64,000 bases of DNA from Brevibacterium epidermidis NBRC 14811 (lineage in GTDB: Bacteria > Actinomycetota > Actinomycetes > Actinomycetales > Brevibacteriaceae), in the NCBI RefSeq assembly GCF_001570805.1, contig NZ_BCSJ01000018.1, forward strand, positions 186,001 through 250,000, given 5' to 3'. How positions within the stretch are numbered: the first letter of the stretch is position 1; every line of letters begins with the position of its first letter. Shown piece after piece: positions 45,751-53,510 of the stretch. The position numbers and the translations under genes were made by a program. The notes beneath the pieces are model-generated. The model ran no database searches, was not told the DNA's origin, and saw only the letters and a program-made list of their open reading frames with translations.

Positions 45751-47415
45751 TCAGTCGGGCCCGAACACCACCTGAACCAATTGCTCCTGGATCGGGCTGC
45801 CGTTGCATTCCGCGGTTGTCGGCCGCCGGTGTGCATTGCGTCTGCGCCAGTCGGCGATCTTCTCTGCACGAGTGCAATACCGCGGTGGCAGCTGCTCGGG
45901 CAGGACGAAGCTCGGAGCGATCGACTGGAACTCGATCGGAAACTCCGCGACTGCTCGCGGTTCCTCACCTGACGGCGGCAGCCCTTTCGGCGGAGACAGC
46001 TCGTCCGCCTGCGCCTGCCCACCCTGCAGCGTCGGCTCATACCGCTGCGTCGACTCATCACGCTGCGGTTCGAGGAATCGGGAGAATGTCTGCCGCCAAT
46101 CGGTCTCCGGCGGAGATTCTCCCGGTCCGGAGACTGCTTCGGGACGCGGGAACCGCATGCGGCGGACCACCGCGGGAGTGGTCACCTCGTAGGTTCGCCC
46201 GCTCGGCGTGGTGACGCGAAGCCCGTCCGCCGTGGCCTCGTGCTTCCACCCGGGATGTTCCTTCGCGTAGTTGCAGTTTGCACACAGCCCTGAACCGTTC
46301 TCCCAGGTGGTAGCACCGCCTGCAGCAACAGGTCGAACGTGATCGGCATGTCTGATCGGGGCATCGCACCAAGGAGTCCGGCACACATCGTCGCGGAACG
46401 TGATCATCTGCCGCAGCCGCCCGGTGAACTCTCGACCCTTCGCGTCCATCCCCACCAGCTGCCCGTCATCGGGGCGAGTGAAGACCCGGCTGATGAACAT
46501 CTTCGCCTCATTCGCGGCGATGAACTTCCGTGCCGTCTTCGCCGGCAGCGGTCCGAACCCGGGCAGCCAGGCGGGTACGAGCCCGTCAGAGAGCAGGGAT
46601 TCGGCTTCGACGAGCAGATGGATCTCCGCGGGCACCGCCGTCGCACTCGTTTGGCCGCTCAATCGTTCGACGAAGGCGTCGGCGAGCACCTGCTGGCGAT
46701 TCCGCCCGCCTGCGTCACCGGCGGCAGTGATCGTCTCGGCACCGGCTCTGAGGCTCTCAAATGCGGCGACGGCCTGTGGAAGAGGCAGGATCGCAGAGAT
46801 CCTGGCCATCCCGTCGTCGATCACGGTCATGTTCACACGACGATTGGTCGCGGCTTTCGCTGCCCGCTTCGCGGCCGCCTCGGCGTCCATCTCCGCACTG
46901 AGCGCGCGCACCTCAGCACGCAGACTCCGCAGCCCGGACGGTTCCAGACCGCGCTTCATCCGCGTATCGACCTTGCGTCGATCGGCAGCGTCGAGGACCG
47001 CGGTCTCGTCGACCATGATCCGTGCCTTGTCCTCGGAGATCTCCCCTTTGGACAGGGCTTTGAAGGTGTTGGGCATGCCGATGACGATCGTGCGGGCAGT
47101 GCTGAGGAATTTCCGGCCCGATCCGGGCGAGACCTTCTTCGCCAGCCCGACCTCGTCCCCCGCGCGTTTTCCGCAGTCGAGCGCGGGCACCCGGTTGAGC
47201 CGGTCCCGCTCGATGCGCAGCGCTTCGAACGCCACTGCCTCTTTTGATTGTGCGGCAACGACAGCGGATCTGAGTTCTTCGAGCGCTGTGATCCGCTCCA
47301 GCGTCTCCGCTTCGGTATCGCCCTGGTCAAGACCGCGCAGGAACTCACCGAACCGAGTGATCTCGGTCAGCGGATCCGGAACCAACGCTGGTTCCTGTGC
47401 GGGGTCGACGTCCAT
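45751..47415 (-). CDS. DUF222/13E12-type protein with HNH endonuclease domain
   Basis: The product has 554 residues. Residues about 20-330 form the helical DUF222 domain (TLERITALEELRSAVVAAQSKE, SPGSGRKFLSTARTIV, KARIMVDETAVLDAADR, INMTV-like strand). The HNH motif follows at about 350-405: CRTPWCDAPIRHADHVRPV, NGSGLCANCNYAKEHPGW with paired cysteines and the central histidines. A Pro/Glu-rich tail of 150 residues ends the protein. Such genes are multicopy in actinobacteria and of uncertain role (mobile-element or defence nuclease). The start has no ribosome site but shares a promoter block with the gene at 61722. Confidence 0.88.
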   Translation of the reverse strand: MDVDPAQEPALVPDPLTEITRFGEFLRGLDQGDTEAETLERITALEELRSAVVAAQSKEAVAFEALRIERDRLNRVPALDCGKRAGDEVGLAKKVSPGSGRKFLSTARTIVIGMPNTFKALSKGEISEDKARIMVDETAVLDAADRRKVDTRMKRGLEPSGLRSLRAEVRALSAEMDAEAAAKRAAKAATNRRVNMTVIDDGMARISAILPLPQAVAAFESLRAGAETITAAGDAGGRNRQQVLADAFVERLSGQTSATAVPAEIHLLVEAESLLSDGLVPAWLPGFGPLPAKTARKFIAANEAKMFISRVFTRPDDGQLVGMDAKGREFTGRLRQMITFRDDVCRTPWCDAPIRHADHVRPVAAGGATTWENGSGLCANCNYAKEHPGWKHEATADGLRVTTPSGRTYEVTTPAVVRRMRFPRPEAVSGPGESPPETDWRQTFSRFLEPQRDESTQRYEPTLQGGQAQADELSPPKGLPPSGEEPRAVAEFPIEFQSIAPSFVLPEQLPPRYCTRAEKIADWRRRNAHRRPTTAECNGSPIQEQLVQVVFGPD

Positions 47416-47419
47416 ATTG

Positions 47420-47442
47420 AAACGGTACCCGTCGCCACTGAC
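47420..47442 (-). promoter_or_regulatory. Promoter block shared with the DUF2277 gene
   Basis: On the minus strand GTCAGTG-n-CGA-n-GGGTACC-GTTT ends five bases before the ATG of the DUF222 gene. The same block, at exactly the same distance, precedes the DUF2277 gene (61726-61749). TACCGT could be the -10 box of a leaderless transcript. Confidence 0.45.
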
Positions 47443-47501
47443 ACGACTTCGCGAACAGACCCGACAGGCGCTGTCCGCCCAGGTCAGGCCCTATCCCAGA
47501 T

Positions 47502-48113
47502 TCAGCGGACTCCGCGTTGGATGCGGTTGAGGATCATGTCCATGGCGACGATGTTGTGACCGCCGTCGGGGATGATGAGGTCGGCGTTGCGCTTCGACGG
47601 CTCGACGTAGAGTTCGTGCATCGGCTTGACCGTGCCCAGGTACTGGTCCTCCACGGACTGCAGGGTCCGTCCGCGGTCGACGACATCGCGTTTGATTCGG
47701 CGCAGCAGGCGCACATCGGCGTCGGTGTCGACGAAGAGCTTGATGTCGAGCAGCTGGCAGATGCGCGGTTCGGCGAAGATGAGGATGCCTTCGACGATGA
47801 TGACCGGTGCGGGTTCGACCAAGGTCGTGTCATCGCTGCGGTTGTGGATCGAAAAATCGTAGACGGGGCTTTCCACCGACCGAGAGTCACGCAGCGCGGT
47901 GAGATGGTCGACGAAGAGGTCATTGTCGAAGGCATCGAGATCATCGTAGTTGACCTTCTCGCGCTCCTCATAGGTGAGCTCGTCGCGCCGTTTGTAGTAG
48001 TTGTCGTGGAAGAGCACCGACGGAGGTCCCTCGCACTTGTCCAACAGCGCCTGAGTCAGCGTCGTCTTTCCGCTGCCGGTTCCGCCGGCCACGCCCACAA
48101 CCAAAGTCTCCAC
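47502..48113 (-). CDS. udk: Uridine kinase
   Basis: The product is 203 residues from GTG 48113; a GTG at 48131 is also in frame. P-loop GVAGGTGSGKTTL, FHDNYYKRRDEL, the Walker-B-like DFSIHNRSDDTT and IIVEGILIFAEPRICQLLDIKLFVDTDADVRLLRRIKRD-type lid segment, and YVEPSKRNADLIIPDGGHN are all typical of Udk. It phosphorylates uridine and cytidine in pyrimidine salvage. TATATT (48120-48125) lies six bases before the GTG, which suggests a leaderless message. Confidence 0.95.
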   Translation of the reverse strand: METLVVGVAGGTGSGKTTLTQALLDKCEGPPSVLFHDNYYKRRDELTYEEREKVNYDDLDAFDNDLFVDHLTALRDSRSVESPVYDFSIHNRSDDTTLVEPAPVIIVEGILIFAEPRICQLLDIKLFVDTDADVRLLRRIKRDVVDRGRTLQSVEDQYLGTVKPMHELYVEPSKRNADLIIPDGGHNIVAMDMILNRIQRGVR

Positions 48114-48164
48114 GGCACAAATATAGACCACGACCCCCGCCGAGGCGGCTCCCGGCTTCCGTAC

Positions 48165-49709
48165 TCACCCGAGGCTGCGGGTCAGCTGATTCCACAGTTC
48201 CTGGTCGAAGCGCCGCCTGCCCAGCAGACCGGCCATATGCCGCACGGCATTGTCGACCTTGCCGCGCCAGACCTCGATCGCCGACTTCGCATCCCCCCGG
48301 CTGAGCGCCCTGAACATGGCCCGGTCGTCGCTGACGATGCGGTCACTGGCCGGCGAATAGTCGAGCTGCAAGATGGAGATGAACAGACGCAGCCGCAGAG
48401 TCAGAGATTCGAAGGCACGCGCCGATTCCCGCAGACCCGAAGCACGAGCCAGCTCCTGCTGGAAATGGAGGTCGGCATCCTCGACGTCGATGCCGCTGCG
48501 CGTCGGCGCCGACGCTTCGACCTGCCGCAGAGCCAGCTGCACGGGCACGAGGTAGCGCTGCGGACGCAGGGCCAAGGACCTGAGCACGACCTCTCCGATG
48601 GCCATGCGCGCGGCATAGAGGTCGAGCACATCGACGGTCGTGATCAGGGGGATCCGTGCGCCGCCGCGAGACCCGTCGAGCAGCTTGTCATCGACCATCC
48701 GCCGCAGCGCCGCGTCGACCGAGGCCCTGGGCACCTGCATACGACGAGACAGCAGGCGCGGATTGATCCGGTCCCCGGGTTCGTATCCGGAGTCGATGAT
48801 CTCCTCGCGCAGCGCGATCGCCAGATGCTCGGTGATCGATCGGGTCTCCTTCGGCAGCCACGACGATATCTCCATTGAGTCAGAAGTAATAGAACTTCTC
48901 CGAGGCTCGTACGGGGCCGATTCCCACCACAGCACACCTTCGAGTCCGTTCCGGACGCGGTCGGCGAGCAGATCGAGCAGGGACCCGGGGATGTCCTGAC
49001 ACTCGCCGAGGCGGGTCTTGAGTGCGCTGACGAAATCATCGAAATCCGCGCACGCCCTCACCCGGGTTCCCGCCCCGCCGGAGAGGTCGTCAGGAACCTC
49101 GCCGAGGGGGTCGAAGACGAGGAAGTCACCATCACCGTCGAGCAGGTCGAGCAGTTCGGCGGTGGGCACCTGCCGATGCTCGCTGTCGAAACGCTGCGCC
49201 CACCGCCCGACGCCCGCGGTGCGCAGGGCCGCGGTGATTCCCGCGATGCGCCGCTGAATTCGCCGAGGCGGCACAATCGTCGCGGACTCTCCGCGAGGGT
49301 CTCCCCCACCTGCATCGTTCCTGCGAACGCCGACGATGACGAGGGGAAACCCGCTGGCCGCGAGGATGAGCTCCGCGGCACCGGCCACCTCGGCGACGGG
49401 GACCGTCAGCGCCCGCACCGACCGGGAGACGATGCTCTGACTCAGCCCCGTCGCCTCGGCCAGGGCACGAGTCGAATAGTCCCGTCCGGAGATTCTGGCC
49501 CCCGCGGTGGCAACGAGGGCTTCGACCACCCGATCGGCGGTCTCCTGGATCGGCGGGCGGCCGCTGCGGGGACGATCCGCGAGGTCGGATCGGCTCGCCC
49601 AACGACGCAGGGTCGACGGTGATGCTCCCGTGCGCGCAGCCGCCTCGGCGAGCGTCGACGTCGTCAGCAGCGCCACGGCGTCACGACGGAACTCAGCGGA
49701 GTACATCAC
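48165..49709 (-). CDS. Large GntR/FCD regulator with extra N-terminal HTH domains
   Basis: The product is 514 residues (513 if the second ATG is used), about twice a normal FCD regulator. Residues 3-40 look like a transposase-type HTH (YSAEFRRDAVALL, TLAEAAARTGASPSTLRRW). Residues 50-103 form a second HTH (RALAEATGLSQSIVSRSVRAL). A poorly conserved segment of about 170 residues includes a WWE motif near 261. Residues 290-350 are a GntR winged helix (HLAIALREEIIDSGYEPGDRIN, RRMQVPRASVDAALRRMVDDKLL), and 360-510 an FCD domain (YAARMAIGEVVLRSLAL, ADLHFQQELARAS). It is divergent from putA, so control of proline use is likely. Confidence 0.82.
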   Translation of the reverse strand: MMYSAEFRRDAVALLTTSTLAEAAARTGASPSTLRRWASRSDLADRPRSGRPPIQETADRVVEALVATAGARISGRDYSTRALAEATGLSQSIVSRSVRALTVPVAEVAGAAELILAASGFPLVIVGVRRNDAGGGDPRGESATIVPPRRIQRRIAGITAALRTAGVGRWAQRFDSEHRQVPTAELLDLLDGDGDFLVFDPLGEVPDDLSGGAGTRVRACADFDDFVSALKTRLGECQDIPGSLLDLLADRVRNGLEGVLWWESAPYEPRRSSITSDSMEISSWLPKETRSITEHLAIALREEIIDSGYEPGDRINPRLLSRRMQVPRASVDAALRRMVDDKLLDGSRGGARIPLITTVDVLDLYAARMAIGEVVLRSLALRPQRYLVPVQLALRQVEASAPTRSGIDVEDADLHFQQELARASGLRESARAFESLTLRLRLFISILQLDYSPASDRIVSDDRAMFRALSRGDAKSAIEVWRGKVDNAVRHMAGLLGRRRFDQELWNQLTRSLG

Positions 49710-49860
49710 TCTATCTTAGGACTTCTGACTCAAACATTCACGGCGGTCGACTCCATCTCTTCACCCCCGGATTTCGGCGGCGCATACTGATCTCACACCC
49801 AGGTTCCACGGTCAGCGCCGACGCGTGAGAGCACCGAATCCGAGCACCGAAGGAGCACAG

Positions 49861-52800
49861 TTGCTGCACACCGAAACCGACCTCGCCACGCTCACTGCCC
49901 AGTCGATCGACACCGCCCGCCGGTGGCTGCGAGTGTCGACGTCGATGACCACGGCGAAGAACCCCGCGGCCGAACGCCTCTCCGCCGTCCTCTCCGACGA
50001 CAACGGGCTCGACTTCACCGTCGGATTCGTCGATCGGGTCGTGCGCACCGATGATGTCCACGCCGCCGCCGACGCGCTGACCGAGGTCGGCAAGCTCGCC
50101 CCCGAAACGATGTCCTACCTCGACCGCGCACAGATCAAGGCCGGCGCCGCGCTGGCCAAGATCGCCCCGCAGGTCGTCGTCCCCGCCGCCCGCACTCGCC
50201 TGCGTCAGATGGTCGGTCACATGGTCGTCGACGCCCGCGACAAGCAGTTCGGCAAGACCGTGGCCGCACTCACCGCCGACGGTCACCGGCTCAACATCAA
50301 CCTCCTCGGCGAGGCCGTGCTCGGTGACGGCGAAGCCGACAACCACCTGGAGCAGACCCACCGGCTGCTCGCCCGCGACGATGTCGACTACGTTTCGGTG
50401 AAGGTCTCCTCCGTGGCCTCGCAGATCTCGATGTGGGCCTTCGACGAGACCGTCGACTATGTCGTCGACCGCCTCCGCCCGCTCTACCAGCAGGCCGCGA
50501 AAGCCCCGACCGGCGCGAAGTTCGTCAACCTCGACATGGAGGAGTACCAGGACCTCGAGCTGACGATCGCCGTGTTCACGCGCCTGCTCTCCGAACCGGA
50601 GTTCAAGGATCTCGAGGCCGGAATCGTCATCCAGGCCTACCAGCCCGATGCGCTCGGCGCGGTGCAGCGGCTGAGCGAATTCGCTTCCCGCCGCGTCGAG
50701 AACGGCGGGGTCGGGATCAAGGTCCGCCTCGTCAAGGGCGCGAACCTGGCGATGGAGACCGTGCATGCCGAGATCGCAGGCTGGCCTGCGACAACGTGCA
50801 ATTCGAAGCAGTCCACGGACGCGAACTACAAGCGGGTCCTGCACTGGCTGTTCACCCCGGAGCGGATGAAGGGCCTGCGCATCGGCGTGGCCGGGCACAA
50901 CCTCTTCGACATCGCCTTCGCCCACCACCTCTCCGTCGAGCGCTCGGTGACCGACCGCGTCGAGTTCGAGATGCTCCAAGGCATGGCCAGCGAGCAGGCT
51001 GCGGCCGTGACCGAGGACGTCGGAGACCTCCTCCTCTACGTTCCCGCCGTGCACCCGAAGGAGTTCGACGTCGCGATCTCCTACCTGGTGCGCAGGCTCG
51101 AGGAGAACTCGGCGTCGGAGAACTTCATGTCCGGAATCTTTGACCTCGCCAACGGCAATGACGTGTTCAAGCGCGAAGCCGACCGGTTCACCGCATCCGT
51201 CAACCAGCTCGAATCGATCCTCGAGACCGAGGGTGAGACCGCACCGGCCCCGAACCGCCACCAGAATCGGTCGACCGAAACTCTCGGTGAGACCGTGGTG
51301 CCGACCCAGTTCTTCAACGAGCCCGACACCGACCCGGCCCTTCCGGCCAACCAGGAATGGGTGCGCAGGATCATCGCCGAGGCGACCGCCCCCGGATATC
51401 TCGATGACCGTCCGAATGCGCCCAAGGTCGGTTCCACGGACGAGCTCGATGAGATGATCGCCCGCGGTCGCGCCGCCGCTGCGGATTGGCGGGCCCTCGG
51501 TGCTGCCGGTCGAGCCGAGATCCTCCACCGAGCCGCGGATATCTTCGCGGCCCGTCGCGGCGAGTTCATCGCCGTCGAGGCCGCCGAGGTCGGCAAGATG
51601 CCGTCGCAGTCCGACCCCGAGGTGTCCGAGGCCATCGACTTCATCCGCTACTACGCGCTGAATTCGCTCGAGCTCGAGGAGCTCGAGGGCGCGGAGTTCA
51701 CCCCGGACGAGATGGTCGTCATCACTCCCCCGTGGAACTTCCCCGTGGCGATTCCCACCGGCGGCACCGTTGCGGCTCTCGCTGCCGGATCCGCAGTCAT
51801 CCACAAGCCTTCGAAGCCGACGCCGCACTGTTCGGCGCTCATCATCGACTGCCTGTGGCAGGCCGGAGTGCCCAAGGACGTGCTGCAGCTGTGCGCACCG
51901 ATCGAACGGGAGCTCGGCCAGCACCTCGTGTCACATCCCGATGTCGACCGGGTCATCCTCACGGGTGCGTCCGAGACCGCGGCGATGTTCAAGTCCTTCC
52001 GTCCCGAACTCCACGTCAATGCCGAGACCTCGGGCAAGAACGCCCTGGTCATCACCCCGGCGGCGGACCGGGACCTCGCCATGGCCGACCTCGTGTATTC
52101 GGCCTTCGGCCATGCCGGACAGAAGTGTTCGGCCGCCTCGTTGGGGATCATGGTCGGATCGACCTACGATTCTGAGCGCTACCGTCGCCAGCTCATCGAT
52201 GCCGCCTCGTCGATGGTCGTCGATTGGCCGTCGAACCTCGCATCGACCATGGGCCCGCTGACGGAGGACCCCTCGGACAAGCTGCGTCGGGCGCTGACGT
52301 CGCTCGAACCCGGCGAATCCTGGCTGCTCGAGCCCAAGCAGCTCGATGATTCGGGTCGTCTGTGGAGCCCTGGTATCAAGGACGGGGTCAAGCCCGGTTC
52401 GTTCTTCCACCTCACCGAAGTCTTCGGTCCGGTGCTCGGTCTCATGCATGCGAAAGACCTCGATGAGGCCATCGAGTTCCAGAATGCCGTGGACTTCGGT
52501 CTCACCGGCGGCATCCATTCCCTCGACCCCGAGGAGGTCGCCACCTGGCTCGATCGCGTCGAGGTCGGCAACGCCTACGTGAACCGCGGTATCACCGGTG
52601 CGATCGTGCGTCGTCAGTCCTTCGGCGGTTGGAAGCAGTCCTCTGTCGGACTGGGGTCGAAGGCCGGCGGCCCGAACTACCTCATGCTCTTCGGCCACTA
52701 CGCCGATGCAGGCAACCAGGATCTCGAGGCGGCCAAGGCCGATGACAAGCGCTGGTTCGAGGCCGAATTCGGTGCGGCGAAGGACCACACGGGACTGCGC

Positions 52801-53268
52801 GCGGAGGCGAACATCTTCCGCTACCGACCCCGCCCGGTGACCCTGCGCGTCACCGCCGAGGCGAGCCTGTTCGACCTCGAACGCTCCCTGCACGCAGCCC
52901 GCACGGTGGACTCGCCGGTGCAGCTGTCCGTGGCCGAGGATGTGCCCGCAGAAGTGAAGATCGCCGTGACGAATGCCGGTGTTCCCGCCCGCACCGAGAC
53001 TGCCGCCGAGTTCGCCGAGATGGTCGGCCAGGGTCGCTACGACGACACCGTGGGGGCTCGCATCCGCGTGCTCGGTCGGTTCGAGGACGAGCTGCTGGCC
53101 GCAGCCGCGCCTCGCCCGGAGGTCGCGATCATCGATGAGCCGGTGACCACATCGGGACGTGTGGAGCTGCGCTACTACGTGCAGGAGCAGGCGGTGTCGA
53201 TGACCTTGCACCGCTTCGGCAACCCGAGCCGCGACTTCCACGAGCTCGCCGCCACCCTCACCTCCTAA
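49861..53268 (+). CDS. putA: Bifunctional proline dehydrogenase/P5C dehydrogenase
   Basis: The product is 1135 residues from TTG 49861, with AAGGAG five bases upstream; GTG 49825 is the alternative. The PRODH barrel (about 100-440) has VSVKVSSVASQISMW, KFVNLDMEEYQDLELT, IVIQAYQPDAL, and KVRLVKGANLAMET. The P5CDH domain (about 500-950) has TPPWNFPVAIPTGG, NAETSGKNALVITP with the catalytic glutamate, and FGHAGQKCSAAS with the nucleophile cysteine. A 130-residue C-terminal part follows. There is no N-terminal ribbon-helix-helix, so it is not self-regulating like E. coli PutA. Its TAA abuts a 58-bp palindrome. Confidence 0.96.
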   Translation: MLHTETDLATLTAQSIDTARRWLRVSTSMTTAKNPAAERLSAVLSDDNGLDFTVGFVDRVVRTDDVHAAADALTEVGKLAPETMSYLDRAQIKAGAALAKIAPQVVVPAARTRLRQMVGHMVVDARDKQFGKTVAALTADGHRLNINLLGEAVLGDGEADNHLEQTHRLLARDDVDYVSVKVSSVASQISMWAFDETVDYVVDRLRPLYQQAAKAPTGAKFVNLDMEEYQDLELTIAVFTRLLSEPEFKDLEAGIVIQAYQPDALGAVQRLSEFASRRVENGGVGIKVRLVKGANLAMETVHAEIAGWPATTCNSKQSTDANYKRVLHWLFTPERMKGLRIGVAGHNLFDIAFAHHLSVERSVTDRVEFEMLQGMASEQAAAVTEDVGDLLLYVPAVHPKEFDVAISYLVRRLEENSASENFMSGIFDLANGNDVFKREADRFTASVNQLESILETEGETAPAPNRHQNRSTETLGETVVPTQFFNEPDTDPALPANQEWVRRIIAEATAPGYLDDRPNAPKVGSTDELDEMIARGRAAAADWRALGAAGRAEILHRAADIFAARRGEFIAVEAAEVGKMPSQSDPEVSEAIDFIRYYALNSLELEELEGAEFTPDEMVVITPPWNFPVAIPTGGTVAALAAGSAVIHKPSKPTPHCSALIIDCLWQAGVPKDVLQLCAPIERELGQHLVSHPDVDRVILTGASETAAMFKSFRPELHVNAETSGKNALVITPAADRDLAMADLVYSAFGHAGQKCSAASLGIMVGSTYDSERYRRQLIDAASSMVVDWPSNLASTMGPLTEDPSDKLRRALTSLEPGESWLLEPKQLDDSGRLWSPGIKDGVKPGSFFHLTEVFGPVLGLMHAKDLDEAIEFQNAVDFGLTGGIHSLDPEEVATWLDRVEVGNAYVNRGITGAIVRRQSFGGWKQSSVGLGSKAGGPNYLMLFGHYADAGNQDLEAAKADDKRWFEAEFGAAKDHTGLRAEANIFRYRPRPVTLRVTAEASLFDLERSLHAARTVDSPVQLSVAEDVPAEVKIAVTNAGVPARTETAAEFAEMVGQGRYDDTVGARIRVLGRFEDELLAAAAPRPEVAIIDEPVTTSGRVELRYYVQEQAVSMTLHRFGNPSRDFHELAATLTS

Positions 53269-53270
53269 TT

Positions 53271-53328
53271 GCTACCTGACGGCGGCCCAGCAACCTCGCG
53301 CGAGGTTGCCGGGCCGCCGTCAGGTAGT
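53271..53328. repeat. 58-bp palindrome, copy 4
   Basis: It begins two bases after the putA TAA, in the block TAATTGCTACC, and has one outer and one inner mismatch (CAGCAACC against TTGCCGGG). It has the same orientation relative to the preceding gene as the other copies and ends GGTAGTTCTGG. Confidence 0.94.
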
Positions 53329-53355
53329 TCTGGGGCAGGGCGGGTTGTGTAGGAT

Positions 53356-53375
53356 GAGTGCCACCCGTGGCACTC
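53356..53375. promoter_or_regulatory. Inverted repeat upstream of nuclease gene
   Basis: GAGTGCCAC-CC-GTGGCACTC is a perfect 9+9 repeat 26 bases after palindrome copy 4. It may be an operator or a small terminator. Confidence 0.4.
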
Positions 53376-53391
53376 AGTGGACTGTTCGTCT

Positions 53392-53446
53392 GTTCACAAG
53401 TTGTTCACATCTTCGCCGCTGTCGTCGATGAGTGAGCCGCTAGGGT
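53392..53446 (+). promoter_or_regulatory. PHO-box-like promoter of the secreted nuclease
   Basis: GTTCACA occurs at 53392 and again 11 bases later at 53403 (GTTCACAAGTTGTTCACATC), the spacing and sequence of actinobacterial PhoP direct repeats. TAGGGT at 53441-53446 fits a -10 box, placing the repeats over and above the -35 position. Phosphate control is inferred. Confidence 0.55.
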
Positions 53447-53510
53447 GCAAGGGACTGCGCACGTGGATCCTCACGATGTGCACAGCTGCTCATCCGCCCG
53501 AAAGGCTCCC

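Noticed and set aside
49738-51924. 728-codon open frame opposite putA
   Set aside because: It is antisense to a clear PutA, with no family likeness, signal or neighbour support.
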